NCBI GenBank assembly: GCA_002493005.1 | Contig: DKXL01000032.1 | Location: 46,733 to 90,222, forward strand | Reading direction: 5' to 3' | Source: Ruminococcaceae bacterium UBA7127 | Lineage (GTDB): Bacteria; Bacillota; Clostridia; Oscillospirales; Acutalibacteraceae | Length of the DNA stretch: 43,490 nucleotides | Part shown: piece by piece, positions 6,047 to 14,601 of the stretch | Numbering within the stretch: the stretch's first letter is position 1 | Layout of the letters: every line of letters begins with the position of its first letter | Notes under the pieces: model-generated | The model's database searches: none | Told to the model about the DNA's origin: nothing | What the model saw: only the letters and a program-made list of their open reading frames with translations | Translations under genes and position numbers: made by a program

Positions 6047-7234
6047 CTAAAATGACACATCGGGCAACATAGCGACAGAACGTTTAAGTATCCCTCGCAT
6101 ATACGCAATCGCAATACCGTAGTTTGTAAACGGAACACCACTGTCAACGGCAAACTTCATTCTGTACTTAATTTCACGCTCATTGAGCATACACGCTCCG
6201 CAGTGAAGCACAAGGTCATACTCAGACAAATCATCGGGAAAACCCTTGCCCGATGAGGTTTCAATTACAAAATCCTTGCCCGTATACATTTTCAGAAGTC
6301 TCGGCAGCTTTACCGTACCGATATCGTTGCACTGACGGTGGTGTGTACAGCCCTCTGAAATCAAAATTTTTGCACCATCGGACAGCCTGTCAATTGCCGC
6401 TGCACCCTTTACGGCTGTATCAAGAAAACCCTTATACCTTGCCATAAGTATTGAAAATGAAGTCAGTGGTATATCCTCAGGCACGATTTTTGATACCTCG
6501 TCAAAAGCCTGGCTGTCTGTAATCACCAGCGACGGCTTTGTGCCAAGACTCTCAAGCGTTTGTGCAAGCTTGGTATCTCTTACTGATATTGCCGCTGCAC
6601 CTGATTCAAGAATATCTCTTATTGTTTGCTGTTGCGGCAGAATAAGCCTGCCCTTTGGCGCAGACTCATCAATCGGAATAACCAAAACAACCAAATCGTT
6701 TGCATTTATCAAATCGGCGCAAATCCTGCGTTGTGCGGCATCAATTCTTGCCGAATGTGCAATTTTTTGCTTGAGCAAATCAATGTTTTTACCTTCAAGC
6801 GCACTCACCGGCACACCGTCGGAGTAATCGACATTGCCCGTCAAATCACTTTTGTTGTAGGCGACAACAAACGGAATATCCTTTTGTCTAAAAATTTCAA
6901 TCAGCTCTTCATCAGCCGTCGTTTTTCCCTTTACTGAATCAACAACCAGTACCGCAATGTCAACACGGTTAAGCACCTGCTTGGTGCGTTTTACCCTCAT
7001 ATCTCCAAGCGTGCCCTCGTCATCAAATCCCGGTGTGTCAATAATCACAACCGGACCGAGCGGCAAAAGCTCCATAGCCTTTGTCACAGGGTCTGTAGTT
7101 GTGCCTTTAACGTCTGAAACAACAGAAATCTGCTGATTGGTAACAGCATTTACAACGCTTGATTTACCCGCGTTGCGCATACCAAAAAATCCAATATGCA
7201 GTCGCTCTGACTGCGGAGTATCGTTAAGGCTCAT
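6047..7234 (-). CDS. hydF: [FeFe]-hydrogenase maturation GTPase/scaffold HydF
   Basis: A 395-residue protein with an N-terminal Era/TrmE-like GTPase domain (P-loop from Gly18, GMRNAGKSS; DTPGFDDEG; NKSD) and a C-terminal cluster-binding domain with EGCTHHRQCNDIG and HCGACM. These match the CxH...HCxxC iron-sulfur ligand pattern of HydF. It acts in the cytoplasm as the scaffold on which HydE and HydG build the [2Fe] subcluster before transfer to apo-hydrogenase. I place the start at MSLNDTPQSERLHIG (GGGAG about 9 bases upstream), the common family N-terminus. An ATG ten codons earlier (7264) lies in the loop of the hairpin at 7251-7276. Last gene of the tm1266-hydE-hydG-hydF operon. Hydrogenase structural genes are not in the window. 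Confidence 0.95.
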   Translation of the reverse strand: MSLNDTPQSERLHIGFFGMRNAGKSSVVNAVTNQQISVVSDVKGTTTDPVTKAMELLPLGPVVIIDTPGFDDEGTLGDMRVKRTKQVLNRVDIAVLVVDSVKGKTTADEELIEIFRQKDIPFVVAYNKSDLTGNVDYSDGVPVSALEGKNIDLLKQKIAHSARIDAAQRRICADLINANDLVVLVIPIDESAPKGRLILPQQQTIRDILESGAAAISVRDTKLAQTLESLGTKPSLVITDSQAFDEVSKIVPEDIPLTSFSILMARYKGFLDTAVKGAAAIDRLSDGAKILISEGCTHHRQCNDIGTVKLPRLLKMYTGKDFVIETSSGKGFPDDLSEYDLVLHCGACMLNEREIKYRMKFAVDSGVPFTNYGIAIAYMRGILKRSVAMLPDVSF

Positions 7235-7250
7235 AGTTATATTCTCCCAA

Positions 7251-7276
7251 AAGGGACAGTGCATCAGCTGTCCCTT
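7251..7276 (-). promoter_or_regulatory. Perfect hairpin in the hydG-hydF gap
   Basis: AAGGGACAG-N8-CTGTCCCTT has 9-bp perfect arms within the 54-bp gap between the hydG stop and the hydF start. It is not followed by a clean T-run on the minus strand (TTGGGAG follows), so it is not a normal terminator. It may set hydF expression relative to hydG by occluding the alternative ATG or by stabilising the 3' end of the hydEG message. Confidence 0.55.
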
Positions 7277-7288
7277 AAAATAATTTTG

Positions 7289-8716
7289 TTAAAACCTAAA
7301 ATCTCGCTTGTTGTTGTTCGCAATGTCAAAAATATGCTCTCTTGCAATTTTTCTAACCTTTTCGTTCGGGATTTTTTCAAGCTCCTGCTCTATAAGCTGC
7401 TCACCGATTTTGCGTGTATCCTCATGAGCATAGTCCATAAGGTATTCTTCAAGGGTCATAAGAGCATTTGGATGACAGCAGTTTTGAATTTGACCGCTTT
7501 TGCACAGTGCCATAAAACGGTCGCCTGTTCTGCCCTCACGATAACATGCGGTGCAGAACGACGGAATGTAGCCGAGATCCATCAGCCACTTTACAACCTC
7601 GTCAAGGCTTCTTTGGTCGGAAACATCAAACTGCGCAGAGTTTTCATCCTCATCCTCAGGCTCAACATATCCGCCGACGCTTGTTCTTGAGCCGCCGCTA
7701 ATCTGAGAAATACCAAGTTCAAGCACCTTTTCACGCACACTCTTGCTCTCTCTTGTTGATATAATCATTCCTGTGTACGGAACGGCAATTCTTATGATTG
7801 CGACTATTTTTTCAAAAATTTCATCACTGATTCCGTTATCAAACTCGTCAGGGTCAATATCATCGGCACGTTTAACACGTGGAACGCTGATTGTATGAGG
7901 GCCTACGCCGTGAACAGCCTCAAGGTGCTCTGCGTGCATCAAAATTCCTGCAAGCTCATAGCGATAAAGCTCCAAGCCGAACAATACGCCGATACCGACA
8001 TCATCAATGCCGCCCTCCATTGCTCTGTCCATAGCCTCTGTATGATAAGCATAGTTGTGCTTCGGACCTGTCGGATGCAGATATTCATAGCTTTCCTTGT
8101 TGTAGGTTTCCTGAAACAGAATATATGTACCGATTCCTGCATCTTTTAATTTGCGATAATTTTCAACGGTGGTAGCTGCAATATTTACGTTTACTCTGCG
8201 GATTGCTCCGTTCTTGTGCTTAATTGAATAGATTGTGTCGATACACTCAAGGATGTATTCAATCGGGTTGTTTACGGGATCCTCGCCTGACTCAATAGCA
8301 AGGCGCTTGTGCCCCATGTCCTGAAGTGCAATTACTTCGTTCTTAACCTCTTCCTGAGTGAGTTTTTTGCGGCAGATATGCTTGTTTTTTGCGTGATACG
8401 GGCAGTAAAGACAGCCGTTAACGCAGTAATTAGACAAATAAAGCGGTGCAAACATAACGATTCTGTCGCCGTAAAAATCTTTTTTTATCTGTCTTGCAAG
8501 CGCATAGATTTCCTCAATTTTTTCAGGATTTTCACACGCAAGCAGAACGCTTGCCTCTCTGTGGTCAATACCCTTTCTCAGCCTTGCTTTTTCGATAATC
8601 TTATCAATAAGCTCCAGATTATCTTTGTTTTCATCAGCGTATTTTAGCGTTGCCTTGATTTCCTCGTCGTTAATAAACTCCTCTGCTTTTAAAGATTTTT
8701 TGTCGTATACACTCAT
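7289..8716 (-). CDS. hydG: [FeFe]-hydrogenase maturase HydG (radical SAM tyrosine lyase)
   Basis: A 475-residue radical SAM enzyme. It cleaves tyrosine to p-cresol and dehydroglycine, yielding the CO and cyanide ligands of the H-cluster. The SAM cluster ligands are Cys98, Cys102 and Cys105 (CVNGCLYC). The C-terminal domain carries the HydG-specific second cluster motif, CTAC followed about 22 residues later by another Cys (near KSGQIQNCC). This distinguishes it from ThiH, which lacks that motif. AAAGGAAG precedes the ATG. hydE lies 14 bp upstream and hydF downstream. Confidence 0.96.
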   Translation of the reverse strand: MSVYDKKSLKAEEFINDEEIKATLKYADENKDNLELIDKIIEKARLRKGIDHREASVLLACENPEKIEEIYALARQIKKDFYGDRIVMFAPLYLSNYCVNGCLYCPYHAKNKHICRKKLTQEEVKNEVIALQDMGHKRLAIESGEDPVNNPIEYILECIDTIYSIKHKNGAIRRVNVNIAATTVENYRKLKDAGIGTYILFQETYNKESYEYLHPTGPKHNYAYHTEAMDRAMEGGIDDVGIGVLFGLELYRYELAGILMHAEHLEAVHGVGPHTISVPRVKRADDIDPDEFDNGISDEIFEKIVAIIRIAVPYTGMIISTRESKSVREKVLELGISQISGGSRTSVGGYVEPEDEDENSAQFDVSDQRSLDEVVKWLMDLGYIPSFCTACYREGRTGDRFMALCKSGQIQNCCHPNALMTLEEYLMDYAHEDTRKIGEQLIEQELEKIPNEKVRKIAREHIFDIANNNKRDFRF

Positions 8717-8730
8717 TTTTAAACTTCCTT

Positions 8731-9780
8731 TCAGTGGTTTCCTTTATAATCTCCTCGGTCTACCACGATTTGGTAGCCGATTTTTTTCAATTTTTCCGAC
8801 AGTGTTTTTAAACTTTCTGCCGCCTCATCGCCTGTACAAAGTTTGTTGTCATAAAGCGAATAATCCTTGCGGTGCTCGCTTGGAGAAAGGTTTGGCATAA
8901 CAACATTTGCACCGTGTAATATCCCTTTTTCTCGTCCAATCGGGTCAACTGTGCCAAGTGCCGTAGTGGCAGGCAAAAGTATATTTGGATTCATCAGCCT
9001 TATTACGGACAACAGTACAAGGCACAGCCTTACACTGCCGCTTCTTTCATTCTTAAATATTGTGTCCTTGTGCGGAACAAACGGTCCTATGCCGCACATC
9101 TGAGGCGCGAGCTGTTCGATAAATCTCAAATCCTCACAAATCGTTCCTATGCTCTGATACGGCGAGCCTACCATAAATCCTGCGCCTGTTTGAAAGCCGA
9201 TTTCTTTCAAATTTAAAAGGCATTGCTTTCGCCCTTTTAATGTCATTATTTGCGGATGCAGTTTTGAATAGTGCTCTTTGTTTGCTGTTTCGTGTCTTAG
9301 AAGATATCGGTCTGCTCCTGCATCATAAAGGCGCTGATAGCTCTCTCGACTTCGCTCACCAAGCGACAACGTTACAGCACAGTCGGGATATTTTTGCTTT
9401 ATTGAGCTGATAATATCACACATTATCTCGTCGGTAAAATATCCATCCTCTCCGCCCTGCATTACAAAAGTGCGAAATCCAAGCTTATATCCCTGTTCAC
9501 AGCAATCAAGTATCTGTTCTTTGCTCAGGCGGTAACGCACGGCGTTTTTATTTGATTTTCTTATTCCGCAGTAATAGCAGTCATTTTTGCAAATACTTGA
9601 GATTTCTATTAAACCTCTGATAAACACCTTGTTGCCAAAATGCTTTTGTGCACATTTTTGAGCCGTTTGCCTCAGCACTTCAAGCTCATTATCCGTTATA
9701 GTTGAAATCAGCTGTGCAAGCTCGCTGTTGTCAGCGGTATGAACTGCATCAAGTTTTTCAATAATTTCAATATTTGTCAT
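8731..9780 (-). CDS. hydE: [FeFe]-hydrogenase maturase HydE (radical SAM)
   Basis: A 349-residue BioB-like radical SAM protein with the cluster motif CKNDCYYC (Cys64, Cys68, Cys71), followed by GIRKSN as in HydE. It works with HydG in assembling the diiron subcluster and its dithiolate bridge. The start codon follows the tm1266 stop by only 4 bases, with a GAAGTGATG-type site inside the tm1266 end, so translation is probably coupled. The alternative family member PylB is unlikely given the HydG/HydF neighbours. Confidence 0.94.
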   Translation of the reverse strand: MTNIEIIEKLDAVHTADNSELAQLISTITDNELEVLRQTAQKCAQKHFGNKVFIRGLIEISSICKNDCYYCGIRKSNKNAVRYRLSKEQILDCCEQGYKLGFRTFVMQGGEDGYFTDEIMCDIISSIKQKYPDCAVTLSLGERSRESYQRLYDAGADRYLLRHETANKEHYSKLHPQIMTLKGRKQCLLNLKEIGFQTGAGFMVGSPYQSIGTICEDLRFIEQLAPQMCGIGPFVPHKDTIFKNERSGSVRLCLVLLSVIRLMNPNILLPATTALGTVDPIGREKGILHGANVVMPNLSPSEHRKDYSLYDNKLCTGDEAAESLKTLSEKLKKIGYQIVVDRGDYKGNH

Positions 9781-9784
9781 TACA

Positions 9785-10039
9785 TCACTTCTTTGAATAC
9801 GCTGTTTTTACAGTCACTCCCGACAGCTTGCCGAGCCTGCCGGAAATATTGCTTATAACATCCTGCTCAGCATCAACAACTACACTGATAATGCTGATGT
9901 TTTTTTGCCGATAAGGCAATCCCATTCTTCCTATTATGCTGTTTGAAGCCGTGTGCAAAATCTCGTTGATTTGCAATACTGCGTCAGGATTTTCAACAAT
10001 AATGCTTATAACTGCAACTCTGGTTTGCTTTTCTTCCAT
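9785..10039 (-). CDS. TM1266-type ACT-like regulator of the [FeFe]-hydrogenase maturation operon
   Basis: An 84-residue single-domain protein with a ferredoxin-like ACT/NikR-C-type fold pattern (VAVISIIVENPDAVLQINEI and, later, ISIISVVVDAEQDVISNI). It matches the family annotated as the iron-only hydrogenase system regulator, named after TM1266 of Thermotoga. It has no DNA-binding domain of its own, so how it regulates is unknown. It is the first gene of the maturation operon, preceded by CAGGAGAG. Confidence 0.9.
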   Translation of the reverse strand: MEEKQTRVAVISIIVENPDAVLQINEILHTASNSIIGRMGLPYRQKNISIISVVVDAEQDVISNISGRLGKLSGVTVKTAYSKK

Positions 10040-10444
10040 TTTTCTCTCCTGTTCTGTTCAAAAAAGTGGCGTGACGGCGGCATTATACCGCTCACAATTC
10101 GGCAACGTGACGTTGCATCCATTTTCGAGTAGCCGACGTGATATATTTTTATACGTCATTTGCCCGACAGTTACAATTCATTTTCGGACGACACAATGGT
10201 CGCCCCTACGAGGTGGGCTTTATTGGTATGTGAGTCAATTCCTGCGTTATCAATAGAAAATTGCTTGGTTCGGGATACCAATTTTAAGCGGTGGTGCGAC
10301 AAATATACCCGAACTAAAAAAGGCGGCGTAAAAAACGCCGCCCAAAGCAAAGGTACAAACCGTACCTTAATTTTTGCATTGTCTTTTACCTCAATAAAAT
10401 TTTGGTGTCAGAAACAACAATATTTATTTTTATACCAATCTAAA
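10040..10444. other. 405-bp intergenic region: family A-like remnant, terminators, possible hyd promoter
   Basis: Between ydjH and the hydrogenase maturation operon. On the minus strand, 10100-10064 contains CGAATTGTGAGCGG, then TATAATG, CCGCCGTCAC and a T6 run. This matches the 3' end of family A copy 3 and could fold as GTGAGCGG...CCGCCGTCAC. The TATAAT (10087-10082) could also be the -10 of the hyd operon, but no good -35 is seen. GGCAACGTGACGTTGC (10101-10116) is a palindrome. 10193-10215 holds an ACAATGGTCGCCCCTACG stretch resembling widespread intergenic repeats. A plus-strand frame at 10160-10474 runs through repeat and terminator sequence and is rejected as a gene. Confidence 0.5.
10322..10368 (-). 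terminator. Tandem terminators after ydjH
   Basis: Reading from ydjH on the minus strand, a first hairpin AAGGTAC-N5-GTACCTT (10368-10350) is followed by a second, GC-rich one, GGCGGCGT-N5-ACGCCGCC (10342-10322), which ends in TTTTTT. The second is a textbook intrinsic terminator closing the zinc-ribbon/ydj-like operon. Confidence 0.9.
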
Positions 10445-11263
10445 TTAAAAGCTTCGACTGCCGCCGCCGCTTGAGCCGCCGCCACCGCTTGAATGACCGC
10501 CTGAGCTTCCGCCCGACGAAGAACTGCTTGAAATGGTAGTAACCGAAACGCTCTTGTGCAGGAATGTGTCTGTACTGTTATTAAGCTTTACGTTACTGTT
10601 GGAATGAAGGTCATAGATATTTGCTTTGCCGTTTTTCTTATAGGACTTAACTATAAACAAAACGGCAAGTGCAGCTATTCCGCACGAAACAAGCAAGATA
10701 ATTATGCCATAGTGTTTTACAACATACCACAACGGATTGTCTTCTTTTTCTTGCATATCTATGTTATTATTTGACTCACCCTCAGGGATGCCATCGTCGT
10801 AATATTCACTTGCATAATTTATGAATATTTCGCCTGCATAATAATATTCATCACCGGATAAATATAACTGCACATCATCAAGAATGTTATCAACACGGCT
10901 ATCGCTGAAATAATACATTGCGTCGCCCTTAGTTCTAAAATCAACAGCTCTGCCCGACATATCAATGGTAAGCATAACGCCGTCCGTAGTTTTGCCGTAA
11001 TTATCGGCATAATATCTGTTTGCATGCGGCTTTATTTCGTCACTGTCATAACCGTCATAGTTTGTATAGATAACAGCCATCCAGCCTGTTTTTTGACTCA
11101 AATCGTCAAGTTTGCCTTGCAATTCGGCTTTTTCGCTGTCAGTAAACAGCTCTGCATTATCCGTAAGCACACCCTTTGCCTGAGCAAATACACTAAGCGG
11201 TACACAGGCTATAAGCAGTATTGCCGCAAGAATTGCTGAAAACCTCTTGGTTATTTTTAACAT
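10445..11263 (-). CDS. ydjH: TPM-domain membrane protein (YdjH-like)
   Basis: A 272-residue protein with a signal/anchor peptide (MLKITKRFSAILAAILL, then VPLSVFAQA), an extracytoplasmic TPM domain (about residues 30-150, opening LTDNAELFTDSEKAEL), one transmembrane helix (about residues 180-203) and a Ser/Gly-rich tail with repeated SSGG units ending GGGSRSF. That tail is typical of YgcG/YdjH-type proteins. The start is the ATG after AGGAGGT; longer frames upstream lack a site. The start overlaps the end of the preceding gene by 7 bp, and its ribosome site lies inside that gene, so the two are probably coupled. In B. subtilis, YdjH belongs to the PspA-linked ydjFGHI envelope-stress operon; the role here is inferred from synteny. 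Confidence 0.8.
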   Translation of the reverse strand: MLKITKRFSAILAAILLIACVPLSVFAQAKGVLTDNAELFTDSEKAELQGKLDDLSQKTGWMAVIYTNYDGYDSDEIKPHANRYYADNYGKTTDGVMLTIDMSGRAVDFRTKGDAMYYFSDSRVDNILDDVQLYLSGDEYYYAGEIFINYASEYYDDGIPEGESNNNIDMQEKEDNPLWYVVKHYGIIILLVSCGIAALAVLFIVKSYKKNGKANIYDLHSNSNVKLNNSTDTFLHKSVSVTTISSSSSSGGSSGGHSSGGGGSSGGGSRSF

Positions 11264-12342
11264 AACAACAGACCTCCTAACAATCCCAGTGCCGTAAGCA
11301 CAACCGCAACGACCGCAAAGAAAATTGCAAGTTTGCCCTTTGAAACAGGCAGCTCTCCATAGGTTTTGCCCGTCTGTCCGTTTATGGCAAAAGGTAAAAT
11401 TTTGTCCTTGTACTTGTAGGTTACAATCCACACAGGAAGCAGTGTGTAACTCCACGCCTCAAGGTCTGTTTTGTCAGCGTAATTCTCGGTAACAATACCC
11501 GTATATCCATTCATTGTATCCTTAAGCAAAGTTTTGCAATAATCTGTAATCTCCTGATCTACCTGCTGTTGGATATCGTTGCGTTCGATATCACGCTTTT
11601 CAGCCTGAAAACCCGACAGATACGACATTGCAAACGGATGCGACTGATTTAAGTCAAACGGATGAACGCATTGAAGCATTTCTCTGTCCTGACTCTTAAG
11701 CGCTCTTTCAAAAACATTTTTGATAACCAGATCACCGCCACGTTCAAGGCGATATGTACTTGTTTCGGTATATTGTTTGTTTCCCGAACGCCATGTGCGG
11801 ATTTTTTTGCCGATAGCAACCATATTTGCCTGCTTTTGAGCGTCTATGTACCAATACGGAAAATACACACCCGTCAGCTTCTCAAACTGCTTTTTGCTTG
11901 CAAAGTCCTTTGGCAAAAACAATTTCTTCTTGCACATAGCCAAAAACTTTTCAATCGCCTTATCCTTTGTAAGAGCAAACGGAATAACCTTATCCGGCTT
12001 AAATTCGCCCGATAATCTTCCGCCCAAAACTACGGGATTCTGGCAATAAAAGCAGGTAGTTGCCGCAGTCGACGCTGTTGTTACAACCTCTGCGCCACAG
12101 CTTGGGCAGGTGTACACAACTGCATCCTCTGCCGCAGTTTCACCGCTCTGCCGAGCTTTTTCCTGAGCCTTTTGCTCTGCTTTTTCCTCGCTGTTCTCTT
12201 TTTGCTCACGCTGAGCATACATCTGCTGAACAGCTTCCTCGGAAAAATCAGACATACAATATTCACAGCTAAACATTTGTTTGTCAGGATTAAACTTTAA
12301 CGGACCTGCACAGTTGGGACATTTATAGTTAACGGTAGCCAT
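11257..12342 (-). CDS. ydjG: Double zinc-ribbon membrane protein (YdjG-like)
   Basis: A 361-residue protein. A TFIIB-type zinc ribbon occupies residues ~8-33 (CPNC...CEYC), followed by a Glu/Lys/Gln-rich, probably helical linker (~40-70) and a second ribbon at ~79-100 (CPSC...CFYC). After a central domain of about 200 residues comes a single C-terminal membrane helix (IFFAVVAVVLTALGLLGGLL). The layout matches B. subtilis YdjG. AAGGGGG precedes the ATG, 33 bp after ydjI. Zinc binding is inferred from the four Cys-x2-Cys pairs. Confidence 0.8.
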   Translation of the reverse strand: MATVNYKCPNCAGPLKFNPDKQMFSCEYCMSDFSEEAVQQMYAQREQKENSEEKAEQKAQEKARQSGETAAEDAVVYTCPSCGAEVVTTASTAATTCFYCQNPVVLGGRLSGEFKPDKVIPFALTKDKAIEKFLAMCKKKLFLPKDFASKKQFEKLTGVYFPYWYIDAQKQANMVAIGKKIRTWRSGNKQYTETSTYRLERGGDLVIKNVFERALKSQDREMLQCVHPFDLNQSHPFAMSYLSGFQAEKRDIERNDIQQQVDQEITDYCKTLLKDTMNGYTGIVTENYADKTDLEAWSYTLLPVWIVTYKYKDKILPFAINGQTGKTYGELPVSKGKLAIFFAVVAVVLTALGLLGGLLLC

Positions 12343-12375
12343 ATTCTACCCCCTTAATTTGCACTATATAATCTC

Positions 12376-13599
12376 TCAAGCCTTTGTGCCGCATTCAGGA
12401 CAGAATTTAGCATTTTCCGATAACTCAGCACCGCAGTTTGTGCAAAAACGCTTCTTTGGTGTCTCTGGCTTTTTGCTGCCACACTCCGAGCAGAAATTGC
12501 CTGTATTAACGTTACCACAGGAGCAAGTCCAGCCGCCTGCCTGTGCTGTCTGCTGAGGAGTTGCCTGCTGTGGTGCTGCCTGCTGTGGCTGCTGATTGTG
12601 GTACTGTGGATTCTGCTGATATCCGCCGAGTATGCCTGCGCCTGCATTCATACCAACGCCCATACCCATAAATCCTGCCATGGCACCGTTTGCATTTGAG
12701 CCTGCGTCTTTTAAGCCCTCTGAAATATTTGCGGCAACATAGCCCTGCTGAACAGCCGCATCCGACATCATTGCGCCCTTGTTGCGCATATTGATAAACT
12801 CCTGACTCTGCTCGTCGTAGGATACATCCATACCAACGGAGAATACCTCCATGCCACGACCCTGCGTCCACTCATCATCAAGGGTCTTAGCCATATACTG
12901 ACCGAGCAAGCGCTGCTTTGATTTGATATAGCTGATTCTCTCGCCGTCAGCAGAATACTGGTTAATGGCAGAACCGAGTGCGCCTACAAATTCGTCGTTA
13001 TACTGTGCTCTTACCTCGTTATATTCAACAGCTCTGTTTTCGGTAATTGCTTCTCTCGGAATTACCTCTTGATAGAACTTGAACGGTTCAACAACCTTGA
13101 TGGAATATGTACCGTGAGCACGAAGCATAAGCTCTGCGTTATAAAAATTGTCAAAATAGTTTACAGGAGTTGATGTTCCGTACGGAATACCCTTAATCTC
13201 CTGAAGATTTATATAGAATACCCTCTGAGATTGTGACGGTACACCGCCGAATTTAATACGGCTAAAGGTTTCTTTAATTGTGTCGCCGAACTGACCGCAG
13301 AAAAGCGACGGCATTGAGCTGTTGCTAACCTGAAAATAACCCGGCTCGGCAGTAAAGTCAACAATCTTTCCGCCATCAATCAAAATCATCATCTGATTAT
13401 CATATACGTGAATAATAGAGCCGTTTGAAACAATATTATCAGAACCTTTTTTGTTCTGACCCTTTCCTGCGTTTGTCGATTTAATCTGACCCGGACAAAT
13501 AAGGGTGTTGTCGCCCATAGGCGACGGCTCAATGACCTCCTGCCATGAATCGGCAAGGCCGCCTCCGATAGCATTGATTGCCGCTTTAATAATACCCAT
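12376..13599 (-). CDS. ydjI: SPFH-domain protein with C-terminal zinc ribbons (YdjI-like)
   Basis: A 407-residue protein whose N-terminal ~290 residues form an SPFH/band-7-like domain of the group often annotated as virion core protein or YdjI. A Met/Gly- and Gln/Pro-rich linker follows (~residues 295-350), then two zinc ribbons near the end (CSCGN...CSECG and CTNCG...CPECG). There is no strong transmembrane helix, so it is probably membrane-associated through the SPFH part. AAGGAG precedes the ATG. In B. subtilis, YdjI recruits the PspA homologue YdjF to the membrane; no PspA gene is present here. Confidence 0.83.
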   Translation of the reverse strand: MGIIKAAINAIGGGLADSWQEVIEPSPMGDNTLICPGQIKSTNAGKGQNKKGSDNIVSNGSIIHVYDNQMMILIDGGKIVDFTAEPGYFQVSNSSMPSLFCGQFGDTIKETFSRIKFGGVPSQSQRVFYINLQEIKGIPYGTSTPVNYFDNFYNAELMLRAHGTYSIKVVEPFKFYQEVIPREAITENRAVEYNEVRAQYNDEFVGALGSAINQYSADGERISYIKSKQRLLGQYMAKTLDDEWTQGRGMEVFSVGMDVSYDEQSQEFINMRNKGAMMSDAAVQQGYVAANISEGLKDAGSNANGAMAGFMGMGVGMNAGAGILGGYQQNPQYHNQQPQQAAPQQATPQQTAQAGGWTCSCGNVNTGNFCSECGSKKPETPKKRFCTNCGAELSENAKFCPECGTKA

Positions 13600-13778
13600 A
13601 ATAGAACTCCTTTATAATTTTATTTTTGGATTTTTTCTTATATCTCTATAATAATATTTTTTAATGCAAAATGCAACATCATATCAACAATTATTGGCAT
13701 AATGGTACAAATTACATAACAGCCCGGTCTTATGCGGCTAAACCGCCTCTGCAACAACGCATTCGTTCATAGTAATAT

Positions 13779-14552
13779 TTAATACTGGCGCTTTTGGAGA
13801 GTCTGTTCTTTTATGGAATTAAATTTCCATGCACGGATATTGACCTCCTGCACCGCAGTACCGCAATATTCACAGTACTTTTCTCCGAGACTTTTTATCG
13901 GTGCACCGCAGTTAGGACAGTTGATTCCCAATGCGTCAGCGTGATTCTCAATTTTATCAACATCCTGAATATACACCAGTTCAATCTCGTATACCGTCTG
14001 CATTTTAGCTTCCTTGCTTCCAAACACAACCTTGCCGTCACAGTCAGTCACATATGAATAATACCCAACAGCAGTCTCAAAAACGATTGTAACCGTCTTG
14101 CCGTTCTTTATGTAGCGTGCAATCTCAGTTGCATACAGGTTGATTTCGTCAAAGCACTGCATTACATTGCGTGAGCCTAACTCGTCAATAATTCCCTGCA
14201 CATTGTTTTTGAGAGTGATTGTAGCCTCTTCGGTAATGCCCAAAACCTTTTTGCTGTAAATCGCATTAAAATAGCTTCGCAAAATAGAGCCTGCCTTGCT
14301 CTTGTAGAGCTCATAGTCAAACTCAGGGAAGTCCTTTTTTATCATCGGTAAATATACCGATGTCATTCCGTGGAGCGAACGCGGCGTTTCACGCATCATT
14401 TCCTGATTGCTTTTTGCCCCTTCGATACCTTCAATCAGCGAGCTCGTACCAAATACTGCGCGGGAGAACCTCCTGATTTTATGTATCACAACGCCTACAC
14501 CAACGGCTGCTGCAACAACAACCAAAATTAAAATAATTAATCCAATATCCAT
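13779..14552 (-). CDS. Membrane-anchored zinc-ribbon protein of unknown function
   Basis: A 257-residue protein: an N-terminal membrane helix (residues ~4-22, LIILILVVVAAAVGVGVVI), a conserved-looking cytoplasmic domain (~50-200; FPEFDYELYKSKAGSILRSY recalls Tim44-like/TIM44-domain starts, a weak resemblance), and a C-terminal zinc ribbon CPNC...CEYC at ~213-232. It has a poor ribosome site. It lies 179 bp upstream of ydjI on the same strand and is likely part of the same functional cluster. I do not recognise a defined family with confidence. Confidence 0.75.
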   Translation of the reverse strand: MDIGLIILILVVVAAAVGVGVVIHKIRRFSRAVFGTSSLIEGIEGAKSNQEMMRETPRSLHGMTSVYLPMIKKDFPEFDYELYKSKAGSILRSYFNAIYSKKVLGITEEATITLKNNVQGIIDELGSRNVMQCFDEINLYATEIARYIKNGKTVTIVFETAVGYYSYVTDCDGKVVFGSKEAKMQTVYEIELVYIQDVDKIENHADALGINCPNCGAPIKSLGEKYCEYCGTAVQEVNIRAWKFNSIKEQTLQKRQY

Positions 14553-14601
14553 ATCTTTATTTATATTCTCAGTCCGGTTTAAAAATTCGTTAATTTAAAA
14601 C

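Noticed and set aside
8309..8900. Plus-strand frames opposite hydG and hydE.
   Set aside because: Shadows of the two radical SAM genes; no independent start signals.
10087..10100. On the minus strand GAATTGTGAGCGG is identical to half of the E. coli lac operator.
   Set aside because: It recurs at 5907-5918 as part of a dispersed repeat family, with no LacI-type gene nearby, so the match is coincidental.
10160..10474. Plus-strand frame of 104 codons between the hyd operon and ydjH.
   Set aside because: It runs through repeat sequence, two terminator hairpins and the 3' end of ydjH, with no ribosome site.
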